Positions 11,330 to 22,193 of a stretch of 64,000 nucleotides of DNA are shown here, piece after piece (the stretch's first letter is position 1; every line of letters starts with the position of its first letter). Below the pieces are notes generated by a model. That model made no database searches. It was given only the letters and a program-made list of their open reading frames with translations, and was not told where the DNA came from. Made by a program: the position numbers and the translations under genes. This DNA is from Chlorella sorokiniana (Eukaryota > Chlorophyta > Trebouxiophyceae > Chlorellales > Chlorellaceae): positions 1,054,001 to 1,118,000 of the forward strand of contig CP084620.1 in assembly GCA_025917655.1 (NCBI GenBank), written 5' to 3'.

Positions 11330-13769
11330 CTACTCGGCCTTCACTGGCAAGCGGAAGCTCAGCGACAGCGCGACAAACGCGGCGGCCAGCTGCAGCGCGA
11401 TGGAGGTCAGGCCGCACACCACCATGGCGCGCTCCCCCGCCGTCTCGCGAACGCAGTGCTGCGGCAGGTCGACCAGGTAGTCCGAGCCGTGCTCCTGCTG
11501 GCGCTCGAGGTGCTGCGGGGGCAGGGAAGGGGCAGGCAGAGGAGGATGGGAGCGGATGATGAGCAGCAGGCGAGGCGGGGCAGGGGCATGCAGGTCGGCA
11601 GGAGCCAGGCTCGGCTCTGCAGCAGGCTTTGCTCTGCAGCCTGCTGTTTTGCGCTGGGCGTTCGGCATGCCACGCGTTCCCCGCCGGGGCAGCTCAGGCC
11701 GGGGTTTGACGCCAACACACCTTGCTGAACTCGGCCTCGAAGCGTTCGCGCTGCTGGCGGCGTGCTTGGTCGATGCGCGCGAGCTCGCGGGGTGCATCGC
11801 CCACCAGCAGTGCGCCGTAGTTATCACGCCTGCTGCGCTCCAGGGCCGCCTTCATGTTTGGCAGCTCAGACTTGGCCTGGTGGGTAGGTGAGAGCGTAAA
11901 TCATTATCATTCTTGTCCTATCAAACGAGTGTTGGTAGGAGGACGTGCAGGGCAAGCAGCCATGACCCCGGCCATGCCAGCAGGCACAGGAGCGCTACCT
12001 CTGCCAGCTCCTCGCTCTTGGTGCTGTCGTGAGGCACAGTTCCAGGGTTGGACAGCGCGGAAAGCAGCTCCTGGTACTCTGAAACAGCAGGACAGGGGGC
12101 AACGGGGGGACAGAGCACGCTGAGGGGCAGGGCAGAGGGCGGCACCCTTGCAACGCTCCTCACAAGGTGCCGCCCACCTGTGCGGAATACTCCTGGCAAC
12201 AAACGCCCCCACCCACCCTGGAAAGTGATCTCTTCATCCTTGCTGGCGTGATGGCGCTGAATGCGCTGCAGCACGGCGTCCGCGGTGTCCATGCGCCGCC
12301 GCAGCATCGCCTTGTCCTCCTCTGACAGGCGCTGCACCGGAAGCATGGCAGAAGCGGGTGAGGGATGGCTGCGCTGTGCAGAAGACGAATGTGCCCAAAT
12401 GAGGGCCACCTCTCCCCATCTGGCCGTGCATGGCCATCATGCGCTGCCCCTGAAGCCTGCCCATCTGAAGCCTGCCCAGAAGTCTGCCTGCCACCATCAC
12501 CACCACCACTCACACACACTCAAGCCGCCCCCACCCTACCCCAATGGTCTCCGCCGTCAGGTTGTCGTTCTTGAGCACGCTGTCCAGCAGCTCCTCAGCG
12601 TGGCGCCGCACCATGTCCACCTTGGCCCTGCATGCACCCCGCGAATGGGTGGGTGAGGTGGATGTGCTGCTGCTGGCTCAGCATCGGGCACGTGGGTGGG
12701 AACACAAAGAGTTCACTACATCCCCGCGTGCCTGCACCCGTCCCTGTCCCCACCCCCACCCCCACCTGATGTACGTGAGGTCGGTCATGCGCAGCTGCTC
12801 CTGACCATGCTTCAGCTCCGCTGCCTTGGCCGCCCGTGCTGCACCCATCCCAGCTGGTCCTCCAGCTCGCCCAGCCGAGCGTACACAGCGTGCATAGCCT
12901 CCTGCTGCGCCAGCGCCCCACGCGCCGCTCCAGCGCCACCCCACGGTGGTACAGCTCAGCTAGGGCGCAGTCCACTTGGGCGTCACGGACCGTCTGCGGC
13001 AGACGAAACGTTGGTGCGCGTGTGTGAGCGAGTGACAAAGGTATTTCTTGGTTGTGGCTCAGGGAAACGTCATGGCTGAGGGAAACGTCATGGCTGGCAT
13101 GGCCAATTGCAGCGGTGGCCATTGCTCGTTGATTCATGGTCATCACATCACAAGACCTCCAACAATGCACACCTCAATCCTCCAACGCACCTCTGAAATC
13201 ACCGAAAAGGCCAGCAGGATGCCCACCAGCGATGCCACCAGCTGCAGGTTGACGAGGGAGGGGCTGCGCGCGCGCCCCCACGTACCCCGCCACTCCGCTC
13301 AGCACCAGCACCCCGCCAAGCACCTGGCGAGAGAGGTGCACCCGGGGGCTGCCGTTGGGTGAGCTCATGAACACGCAGCGTGGCGATGTACATGCACATG
13401 TGCGCAAAGCTTCCACATGCGGGGGCCCCTGCGCGCCCTGCTGCACCCACCTTCCCCGTCGTCTCCGTCATGTGGGAGAGGTAGAAGATGCTGACCACAA
13501 AAATGACCAGGCCAAGGGCGGCAGTCGCCAGGGAGATCCCGCGCGCCGCCGATGCCCAGCGCCCGGTGGCTGCAGGAGCGCGGGAGCGACCGGCTGGGTG
13601 CGGGAGGGCAGCAGGCACGCAGTGTACGGCGTACGGCGGCGAGAGGATTGGGCTCTGCGGAAGCCCAGCTGTGGACCCCACCTTTCTTGGATGCAAATCC
13701 ATCCGAAAAGAGCATCCCGTGCGGCGCAGCAGGGTAGGGTGCCCCGCGTGATGCGCCGTTGCCCAACAT
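11330..13769 (-). CDS. multi-pass membrane protein with long coiled-coil region
   Basis: Unrecognised family. The start is the ATG at 13769 (MLGNGASRGAPYPAAPHGML), whose exon joins in phase 1 to ATGRWASAARGIS and a first helix (LATAALGLVIFVVSIFYL). The next exon gives two further helices (VLGGVLVLSGVAGYVGAR and NLQLVASLVGILLAFSVIS). Then come charged helical exons: DAQVDCALAELYHRGVALER, AKAAELKHGQEQLRMTDLTY, AKVDMVRRHAEELLDSVLKN, RLSEEDKAMLRRRMDTADAV, EYQELLSALSNPG, ALERSRRDNYGALLVGDAPR, RQQREREAEFSK. A last helix (MVVCGLTSIALQLAAAFVAL) precedes RLPVKAE-stop. Three helices, a long polar loop and a fourth helix recall tetraspanin topology, but the tetraspanin CCG motif is missing. Frame breaks occur at a (GC)n run near 13270 and CCCC at 12916-12919. 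Confidence 0.6.
13056..13091 (+). repeat. 18-bp tandem duplication in an intron
   Basis: Two adjacent copies of GGCTCAGGGAAACGTCAT, the second with one change, lie within an intron of the minus-strand coiled-coil membrane-protein gene. Confidence 0.7.
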
Positions 13770-14201
13770 GTCTTGTCTGGTGTGGTGGTGCGGCAGGCCG
13801 GCCTCTGCAGAGTCCAAGGCGGTGGCTTGGCACCCAATCAACGGTTCTCCGCCGAGCTCTACCACCTTCTGGGCCTTGAGACTTCTTGCAGGTAGGCCTC
13901 AGCGCTGCGGCGACCGTGTCTAGGCAGTGCCCGAAGGCCTGGTGGTGGCTAGGAGGCAGGTGCTGAACAAGGCGACAGGCTAAACAACAAAAGGTAATAA
14001 GAATTGTTCTTGTGGGCGTTGAGACAAGGGTTGAGGCTCGGCTTCTCACAACTGCATTGCAGATGAGCTGGATGCCTCGTTGTCGTGGCCAAACCGGATG
14101 AGGCATTGGCAGAGAACAACGACAATTTGTGATTAGTGTGGCCGCGAAGTTCGCGTCAAGCAGCTCCTCGTTTGGCCTCAAGCCCACTACGGGCAGCTGC
14201 T
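13770..14201. other. divergent promoter region, coiled-coil membrane protein / ataxin-3
   Basis: Separates two genes read outward. It contains locally AT-rich sequence around 13978-14010 but no element I can name. Likely holds both promoters and 5' UTRs. Confidence 0.4.
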
Positions 14202-16510
14202 ATGGCGGAGGACCGTTTACCGCTGATTGATGACGCGGAAGACAGAGCCGATCTCATATATCATGAGTCTCAAACTGCAGCGTTATGCGGGGTAAGCAGG
14301 TGGTGGGTCGAGCTGTCTGGATCGCTCCTGTGCGCTCTCTTATTCAACTATCCACCACTCATGCTGTCGCAGGTTCATGCCGTGAACACCCTGCTGCAAG
14401 CGCCGCACTTCAGGTGAACATCGCACCTCGCTGCTGCTGCCGCCACGTCTTGCCGCCTTGCCAACACTGGCGCCTTCCCCTGCAGCGAAGTGGAGATGGC
14501 ACAGATTGCGCACGAGCTGGACGCTGCGGAGCACGAGCTGATGGCCAGCGCAGGCGTGGACAACCCAGACTTCTTGCAGTGAGCGGTTGCAGCTTTGGGA
14601 CTTGTGCGCCGTCATCCTGCTGCTCGCGTTGTCGGGCTCCGCTGGTGCCTGCCCCACGCTGCCGCACGCTCCGCACCCCCTCCCCCGCCTCAGGTACGTG
14701 GCAGAGGGCAGCGGCAACGTGGCAGAGAACGGCATGTTCTCCATCCAGGTGCTGAGCCGCGCGCTGGAGGTGTTTGGGCTGCGGGCGGTGCAATGGAGCA
14801 GCCCGGAGGCGGCGGCAGCCCGCGCCGACCCCACCACCCAGCAAGCCTTCATTTGCAACCAGCAGGTGGGCCTGGGGCTGGTGTTGCGTGTCCCCAGAGC
14901 AGCAGGACCAGGGCAGCCGCATGCCGCAGGCAGCCTCCGCGTGGTGTTGTTGCTGCTGCACCGCCGGCCTCCCTGCGTGCCGCGCCCCACCCCCTGCCTT
15001 CCTTGGTCCCCCTCAGGAGCACTGGCTGACCGTGCGCTGCATACACGGGCAGTGGTGGAACCTGAACTCCATCTACCCCGCCCCCGAGCCCCTCTCCACC
15101 TTCTACCTCTCCGCCTTCCTGGGCTCCCTGCAGCAGGAGGGCTACACGGTGGGTGGGTGGTCGGTGGGTGTGTTTGGGGGTGGGGGCGCGGCGCTGGGCG
15201 CCTGGGCCGGCACAACCCCAGCGCGAGGGGGGCATTGAGGAATGGCCTTGCCATCGCAGGATAGGATGGGCGATGGGCATGCATGCCGTGGCAAGCAGCG
15301 CACTGCTAACGGGCTGTCACAATCCTCTTTCCGGTTCCCTGCTCACAGTCCCCCGCCATGTGTTTCTCACCCCTCCCTGCTCGCGCCCCCTCCGCGCCCC
15401 CCCTCCCCCCCACCACACACACACACACAAGATATTTGTCATCCTGGGAGACCTCCCCAGAGCCAGCCGCCTGTCGGCGCCGACGAGCGCGCCGCCCCAG
15501 GCCAGGCTGGGCGCTGGTTCACTCCCGAGGAGGCGCGGGCGGCCAGCCGGGAGCGTGAGGAGCTGAAGAGGAAGGGCTACGTGCAGGCGGCGGTGCAGGG
15601 CGTGCTGGGGCAGGCCAGCGGGGGCAGGGCACCTGGCTGACGCTGCGGCGCCCGGGGCCAAGCGGTCGCTGGAGGAGGGCGATGGCGGCGGGGCGCAGGT
15701 GGGTGGGGCCTGCCAGCGTTACGGCTGCAAGCTTCCCAGCGGCCGCGAGCTGCGGGGCTGGCCGCCCGGCAGCGAGCCCTGCTGCAGTGCCCCAGCCGTG
15801 ATTGCCACTCTTTCAATCGTGCGCTTCTCCTCCCTGCTGCTGCCAGGGGAAGATCCAGACCTGGCGGCAGCCCTGGCCGCCAGCCTGGAGGGCGGGGACG
15901 GCGGCAGGCAGAGCTTGGCGTGGGGCCACGTCGGGAGGCTGCCGCTGCGGACGAGGATGCTGACCTGGCGGCTGCCATTGCAGCCAGCCTGGCTGACCAG
16001 CACGGTGACCCAGCAGGCCCGGTGCAGGAGCAGCAGGGGCAGCAGAGCCTGGGCAGCCCGCGCTCTGTTGCAGCGCTGCTCAGCGATGGCGAAGATCCTG
16101 AGCTGGCGGCGGCGATCGCTGCCTCGTTCAGCCCGCAGGCGGGTGCATGCGAGCCAGAGCAGCAGCAACAGGGTGAGCAGCCGCAAGCGCCAGCTCGCCA
16201 GCAGGGCGGCGAGGAGCAAGCGGCGGCAGCTCTGGTCGCGCAGTTGCCTGAGCTCCCTGCTGAGCCCGAGGCTGGGGGAGGGGGTGGTGGAAGTGGCAGT
16301 GCGGCTGCCAGGCGGCTGCCGCGCGAGCCGCCGCTTCAGCGCAGTGCACACTGTGGGGCACCTCGCAGCGTTTGCGGCTAGCCAGGGTGCTGACATGGCG
16401 GCCTGCCAGCTGGCGCTGCAGTTCCCCGCCGCGTCCTCAGCGACTGGGGGCAGAGCCTGGGGGCGGCGGCGGTGGGGGATAAGCAGCTGGTTGCCCTAGA
16501 GCCCAAGTGA
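14202..16510 (+). CDS. ataxin-3-type deubiquitinase (Josephin + UIMs + UBX)
   Basis: The start ATG at 14202 opens MAEDRLPLIDDAEDRADLI. The Josephin cysteine protease domain follows: Gln in YHESQTAALC, catalytic Cys in AALCGVHAVNTLLQ, FSIQVLSRALEVFGLRAVQW, ICNQQEHWLTVRCIHGQWWN with catalytic His and Asn, and LQQEGYTIFVILGDLP. This matches human ataxin-3 nearly motif for motif, and Q, C, H and N are all present. Next come FTPEEARAASREREELKRKG and three ubiquitin-interacting motifs (EDPDLAAALAASLE, EDADLAAAIAASLADQ, GEDPELAAAIAASF). The C-terminus is a UBX domain (VEVAVRLPGGCRASRRFS, then VLSDWGQSLGAAAVGDKQLV) ending ALEPK-stop at 16508-16510, in a frame reached after two one-base breaks in G/C runs (about 16271-16283 and 16424-16427). 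The protein likely trims ubiquitin chains and binds Cdc48/p97 through UBX. Confidence 0.9.
15413..15428 (+). repeat. (CA)n microsatellite in ataxin-3 intron
   Basis: Eight CA dinucleotides directly precede the splice acceptor of the exon encoding IFVILGDLP, in place of a plain pyrimidine tract. Confidence 0.8.
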
Positions 16511-17281
16511 ACCAGGCATAGGGCCCAGCCCCTCCCTGCTGTGCGTGCTGGGCTGCAAGCCGCGATTCCAGCCCTTGAGGCCCGTGCTGCCTGCCAAGCA
16601 GTTCCTCACGCCCCTGTTGCCGTGCATTGCAACCACGATTACATACAAAGGCAAGGTGATGGATTGAGCAGTGGGGTGTGGTGGGTGGGCAGGTTGGGGC
16701 CGGGCAACATGGCTGGGCATGGATGATGGCGGGAGTTCATTTGTTGGTTGCATGCCACGTTGATGCAACCTTGGTTGGTTGGTGGTGAAGTGAAAATTTT
16801 GGCTAAACAAGGAGGTTGCACACATTGGAAGAAACAGTTGTTGGGAGTCACCAGGTCGTCTTGAGTGCACCACGAGGTGCCAAAGAAACAAAGGCCACGC
16901 CTTCATGCCAGCGCAGGCAAACTGTTTGCCATGGCCGCAAGAAGGCCGCCCAAGCGGTGAACCAGTGCAGAGACATGCAGTCACAGAGGCGGCCAGGCCG
17001 CCAAAGCGCTACCATGGCCGCCAGTCGGCACTGCAGAACTGCGTCGGCACAGCAAGAGGGGGCAGCTGGGCAGGATGAAAGTCAGCTGGCCAGGCTGGGC
17101 GGGACGGGAGGCCATGGATGGAGATACATGTTGGCCATTGTCGACAAGTGGGAGGAAGGGGTTGGTTTGTGAGCTTGAGGTGGGGTGCCAAGATGGGGGA
17201 AGCTTTGGGGTGCCAAGATGGGGGAAGCTTTGGTGCCAAGTTTTGGTGCCAAGATGGGAGTGAGGAGGCAGCTCGGGAGAC
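16511..17281. other. convergent intergenic region with repeats
   Basis: Between the stops of ataxin-3 (+) and the SBP gene (-). Contains TTGGTTGGTTGG-type simple sequence near 16770 and a 25-bp tandem repeat at 17182-17260. No coding signal was found. Confidence 0.5.
17182..17260 (+). repeat. 25-bp tandem repeat
   Basis: Two perfect copies of a 25-base unit beginning GGGGTGCCAAGATGG (17182-17206 and 17207-17231), followed by two shortened degenerate copies starting GGTGCCAAG. It lies just past the stop codon of the minus-strand SBP gene, so probably in its 3' UTR. Confidence 0.85.
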
Positions 17282-18861
17282 TCAGTGCTGTCCCAGCATG
17301 TGCTGCAGGGCAGCAAGGCTGAGGCTGTCGGCGTGGGTGTTCACGGCGGCAGAGCTGACAAAAGCCGGGTTCACTGCTGCAATCTGGGTGAGCAGGCTGT
17401 GAAGCGGCAGCACATCCCCAGCCGGCGGCCGGGCAGGCGGCGGCGCCGGCGGCGCCGGCTCGCTGGTCTGCTGCAGCTCAGCGACGGCGGCTTGGAGCAG
17501 GCTGCACAGCCCCGCCAGCAGCAGCTCCTCTGAGCTCTGCCGGCCGCAGCTGAGGGCATGCACAGCCGGGGCTGGGGCACAGGCGGCAGCCATCCCAGGC
17601 CGCGACTCCCCCAAGTCGAAGCGCGTCCCGCAGGACTGCTGCTCCAGCGGCCAGCTGCACTGGCGCGCCGCCTGCGGGGCCGCCGCCGCCGTCGCCTGGT
17701 GCCACGCGCTCCATACGCTGCGGTGGGCCTGATCCTGCTGCTCCTGCCGCGCATGCGGCGCTTGCTGGGCAGGCAGCCAGGTGCTGGGCTGGGGCTGCGG
17801 GGAGGGGGTCTCCACGTGCCAGCAGGCCATGAGGGCTTGCTGCAGCTCGGACTGGCTGTTCACCGAGGGCTGCAGCTCCATCCCCAACAAGGCGCCCAGA
17901 GCGGGAACGCATGCCTGCTGATTTGCCTGCGCATCGGCAAACGCCGAGTGGAGCTGATGCTCCTCCCGCTGCATCGCTCCCTGCGGCGGCGCCTGCTGGA
18001 GCAGCAAGGCCGCGGCGGCATCTCGCGGCAGTCCGGGGCCTGCTGCCGCCAGCGACTGCAGCAGGGACAAGGGCCAGCCATCCAGCTGCTGCTGCTGCTG
18101 CTGCTGGGTGTGCTGTGCTCCCTGCCGCTGCTGCTGCTGCTTGGCGGGTCGGTCGCTGTCGTCGCGGGCGCCGCGCCCGCGACCCGGCAGCACGCCGCCG
18201 TTGCGGAGCATGGCCTGCTCGCGGCGGCGCTTGCGCTTCAGGCTGGCGTGGCGGGCGAGCTGCTCACGGCAGGTCCGCATGATGCCGTCAAAGTACGAAA
18301 GGGGATGGAAGCGGCCGCACTGCGCGGATGCAAATCGCACGACGCGGGGGCGGGCGCGTCAGCGGAAGGGTATCAGCGGAAGGGGCGCGGGCCGTCCGCT
18401 GGCAGCGTCACAGGGCCGTCCGCTGGCAGCGTTACAGGGCCGTCCGCTGCGCACCTGCTGGCAGAAGCGCTGCAGCTGTCCGTCCAGCATCAGTGATGGT
18501 GCCAAAGCATCCTTCTCGCACACGCGATAACGCTGCGGCAGGACGGGGGCTGGGGCGCAGGGATCAGCGGCGAGCGAAGAGGCGCACCGCATGCGGGGTG
18601 TGCGGGGCCGCTGGGCGGCCCCTTCCGGGTTTGGCGCTGCCAGAGCATGGGCAGGGCCGCTGCAGCTGCCCTCACCCCTCCTCCCACCTTGTAGAAGCGC
18701 TTGTGGTTGATCAGGTCCACGCCACAGTGCTGGCAGCGCTGGTTGAGCAGCCTGCCGCCGGCTGGGGCGCGTGGGCCAGCGGTGCCCGACGCGCCAGGAG
18801 AGCCTTGGCCGGTGGGAGGTTCGCGCGCCGCGCTATCAGCAGAACTCTGCAGCGGGTCCAT
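17282..18861 (-). CDS. SBP-box (SQUAMOSA promoter-binding-like) transcription factor
   Basis: Three exons, 18861-18688, 18532-18455 and 18319-17282, join in phase 0 at both junctions to give about 429 residues with no frame break. The N-terminal half carries the SBP DNA-binding domain: CQHCGVDLINHKRFYK, RYRVCEKDALAP, LQRFCQQCGRFHPLSYFDGI, RTCREQLARH, then a nuclear-localisation patch (KRKRRR). The second zinc site (C-x2-C-x3-H-x11-C) is canonical. The first is odd: C-x2-C instead of C-x4-C, and CEKD where CEVH/CEEH is usual, so its histidine is Asp. The rest is Gln/Ala-rich with a poly-Gln run (CTG repeats near 18091) and looks like an activation region. The domain resembles that of the Chlamydomonas copper regulator CRR1, but no target can be inferred. 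The start was chosen as the first ATG before the domain. Confidence 0.9.
18389..18449 (+). repeat. 24-bp tandem repeat in SBP gene intron 2
   Basis: Two copies of a 24-base unit (starting GGGCCGTCCGCTGGCAGCG, one mismatch) and part of a third end five bases from the intron's 5' splice site (minus strand). A short AGCGGAAGGG duplication lies next to it. Confidence 0.85.
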
Positions 18862-19893
18862 GGCGCAGGACGAGGAGCCGCGGCGTGCAGGAGCGGCTGA
18901 GTGCGGGGGCTGGCCTTAGAAGTCGGGAGTAGAGTGAAAAAGGGCGGTCTTCGCCCTCTCAACGACGAACTGGGGCGCTGCAGAAAATCAAGAGGGTGCA
19001 GAAAAGGATGAGACACTGGCCACGGGCGAGGGACCGGCCCTGGCTCCTAAGGGCGCTTGTCATAAGTCAGTGATGATACGGACTGAGTTTTGCGTCTCCC
19101 TGAGCGCTTACCCGCAAAATTAGCCGATAACAACCGCAAAGTGGCGGGCGTAGTTAGAAGGTGTCTTCCCGGGCTCGGTGAGGCTCGGTGAGACAAGTGC
19201 AAGGCCTGGTTCCGGCTACAAAAACAGCTGAAGGCAACCCGGACAGAAACTAGCGGCTTTAGGAGGAGGAAGCCCTGCGAGGAAAACCTCCGAAGGGTCG
19301 GTGGTACTCGCGTAAGGGCACCTGAGATGCAAGACTTCTGAGCCTCCCTCTCGAAGGTTAACAGCGAAGTTTGCGAGAACAGCAGGTTAGCATGCCTTGT
19401 GTAGAGAGGACGGGTCCCGTATTTTACAGCTTCGACACGTGCACTTTTTCAGGGCGACCCTGTTTGCTTCGGGTAGGGAAGTTGCTTCGCTCTTGAACCT
19501 ACATCTTGCACGACCACCATCGACAGCAGCTTCATTAGGCCGGCCGCCGCCTGCCTGCCTCGGGGAAGGCCTTCCCCCGCCAGCCGTGGCAGGGCGCCGC
19601 CTGCATCCCCTGCTCCTGCTGAAGGCATCCCCGCACTCACCACGGCATCCCTGGCCAACTTTGATGTTTGCACCCATTTCTAAGCGCACTTCGCTCAAGA
19701 TACCATGCATTGAGGGCTACAGGACTGGTGTGCACCCCAGCAGAGGGTGATAACATTGGGCAGCCGTCACCCGGCCGCAGGCTCCTGACGCTGCTGTTGC
19801 TCTGCGGCAAGCGGAGCGGGCAGGGCCGCTCCCAACGTGTTGTGTGCTGGTCATTACCTAACCAAGTGCAAGTTCCAGACCATAACCGCAGCG
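18862..19893. other. intergenic, about 1 kb, no gene recognised
   Basis: Holds the SBP promoter/5' UTR and the SurE 3' UTR (both minus strand). The stretch 19030-19440 is less GC-rich, lacks open frames and has several short inverted repeats, so a structured non-coding RNA is possible; no known RNA family signature was found. Confidence 0.4.
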
Positions 19894-21885
19894 TCAGGGG
19901 TTGGTGGGTGGCGTGGCAGCTGCTGGAGCGCGGCTCAGACAGTCGCCATGCACACGCTCGTGCGCCACTGCGTTGGATGCGGCGTCATCTGCATTGGCTG
20001 CCTCCAGGTGGCGGGGGATGCCGCCCACCTGCACCCCCAGGTGCTGCGCAGCAGCCTGCATGGCCGCCGCCACTGTGAGCAGCAGCTGCGGTTGCTCGCG
20101 CTGCGAGGCCGCGACGGCCGTGAGGGGCATGTCTGCGTGGAGTGGGGCGGGCAGAGCGGGGCCCAGCACATCTGCACAACACCATTCCTTCAAAGCCACT
20201 GCTGCGCCAGCTCCCGACGCCAGTGGAGCATGCGCACAGGCTGCTGCTCACACCCGCATCGCAGCAGCGCCCCCCAGCCATGCGTTTGCTGCGCGCACCT
20301 GACCGCAGCGCCAGGGGGTGACAGCCACCCAGCCCTGGCCCACCGCCCACGAGTCGCACCCCTGTGAAAGGTCCCCCGCAGGCTGCCGGCCGCGTTGCGG
20401 AAGGCCCGCAGCGTCACCGCCCCCGCGTGCCCCTCACTGTAGTGAGGGTCTGCATCCATCTCCTGCATGCAGCAAGTGGGGCTGCCATGGGCCCGGAAGC
20501 ACAGGCGGGCAGGGCAGCGCAGGCTGCGCAGTCGCGCTACTGAGCGGGTCAAAAGCATCGCCAGCCGGGCGGTGGGGGCAACGCGCCTGCCAGTCTGGAA
20601 AGTGGCAGTGCACCCCCTGTTCCGCCAGGAAGAAGCCGCGGATGTCGGCGACGCCGCCCTTGGGCACTGCACCGGCGGGGAGGGTGAGCCGGAGTCGAGC
20701 ACGCACGCGGGCGCCCCCATGGCAAGGCGGCTTCCCGTGTGCAAGCCATGGCCCATTTCCGGCTAGGCTCCACGCCACCCATCCTCCCCCACCCCACCAC
20801 CGACACACACTCACCATTGACGTTGATGACGCGGCCCGCCAGGTTGGAGGTGGGGAAGGTGTGGCGGCGCGGCGCTGGCAGCACCCCAGCACCGCCTTGA
20901 TGAGGGCCAGCGTGTAGGTTGCCGCCGCCCGTACTGCTCTTGGGTGCGGGCCAGGTAGTTGTCCAGGGATACGGCGATGGAGGGCACGTCCTGTGCGGGG
21001 ACGGGGTGCATGAGGGCAGTCCATGCAGTGAGGCGCATGATGGCGTGGACGCCAACGCAGGAGCTGGGGCGCGGCAAGTCGGGCGGCCTGGCAGCGCCAA
21101 CAGGCGCGCTTGCGTGTCAGCACCCGCGCATGCGCAGCGCAGGTGCAGTTTGCAAGTCCTCCCCTGCGCGTTTGCCTTGCACGCCGCCTCGCGCGCCGCC
21201 CCCACCGTCCCAGAGTAAATGACGTGCAGGCCGCAGTTGTCGCCGCGGTTGATGCCCGAAACCACCAACTGGAAGGAGGGGCTGGCCAGCAGGGGGCCGT
21301 ACAGCGCGAGCATCACCGAGTCGGCTGCGGGGCGGAGGTGGGGGTGGGGTGCTGCAGCTGAGGGGTGCCAGGACATGCAAGGGGTGCCACGTGCACACCC
21401 AGCTGGGTAAACCACCCAGCATGGTTGCAGGAAAATGAAAGGGTGGCTGTCACGGGCGCCTCATGCCCTTGCGTACGCCACCTGGCGTGCCATCCACCGC
21501 AAAAGCCTCCTCCGCGCCCTCCACATCCAGCTGCCACGCGTGCAGGTGCTTGCCCACGGTGATGCAGTGGCTCTGCGCGGAGCGCTCGCCCGCAGGCGCT
21601 GAGACGGCAAATGTGCAGAAGCCGTCCTGGTGCAGGGCGGCTGCCAAGGCACGCAGCCCTGGCGCAGTAATGCCTGCAAGGGCAAGGCGTGCAAATAGAG
21701 CGGCGGCGAAACCGGCGGCGGCGGGATTAGGGATGTCAGGTGCTGCATAGCCAATGCCGATCCATCGGCATTGCAATGGATCCAGCCATAGTAAAACATT
21801 TGGACTATCTGGCGTCGAAAGCATTGGAGACGGTGACGTTTCGCTCACCATCGTCATTTGAGATTAGAATCCGAGGCTTGGACAT
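19894..21885 (-). CDS. surE: SurE-type 5'/3'-nucleotidase (survival protein E)
   Basis: Exon 1 from the ATG at 21885 reads MSKPRILISNDDG and splices in phase 1 to GITAPGLRALAAALHQDGF, re-creating the SurE hallmark NDDGI-x-APG with the metal-binding Asp pair. It continues TFAVSAPAGERSAQSHCIT, then after introns LASPSFQLVVSGINRGDNCG (SGIN motif), HVIYSGTVGAAREA, DVPSIAVSLDNYL, NLAGRVINVN, and QGWVAVTPWRCGQ near the usual SurE end (G-[YW]-V-[SA]-V-T-P). SurE proteins are metal-dependent phosphatases acting on nucleoside monophosphates and polyphosphate. Two features are unusual: an exon reading KGGVADIRGFFLAEQGVHCH between the N-V-N and VTP motifs, and a last exon (ADMPLTAVAASQREQ ... TPPTNP-stop) extending well past VTP. 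Exon borders in the 3' half are approximate. Confidence 0.85.
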
Positions 21886-22193
21886 GTTGTATCGATTGCA
21901 CGAAACCGCATGCAGTGCATCCTCATTAAAAGAGTGCATCCTGCGGAGGACATGCGAAACTTGCGGTACGCGTGGGCAGTACACGATCAACCTACTTTAA
22001 TGCGCCCCTTGGTCGGAATGCAGTCATACGACACCCCCAGCTGTTCTCCACTATCCAATCGATAAAACCACACTTTGGTTGCACGGTGCTTAGGGGCAGC
22101 TCTTCGTGTGCGGTCTGCATCGCTGTTTGCAAACCTTGCAGCTGTGCTACAGCTGTAGCACAGCAAGTCGGGGCTCTGAGTGCAGGTGGCACC
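21886..22193. other. divergent upstream region, SurE / SNF2
   Basis: Short region between two genes read outward. It is distinctly AT-richer than the coding parts, as expected of a bidirectional promoter here, and has an inverted repeat around 22140-22163 (CTGTGCTACAGCTGTAGCACAG). Confidence 0.4.

Noticed and set aside
19065-19110. GTGATGA followed by CTGA twice, resembling C/D-box snoRNA signals
   Set aside because: Only about 24 bases separate the boxes, far less than a normal C/D snoRNA, and there is no terminal stem.
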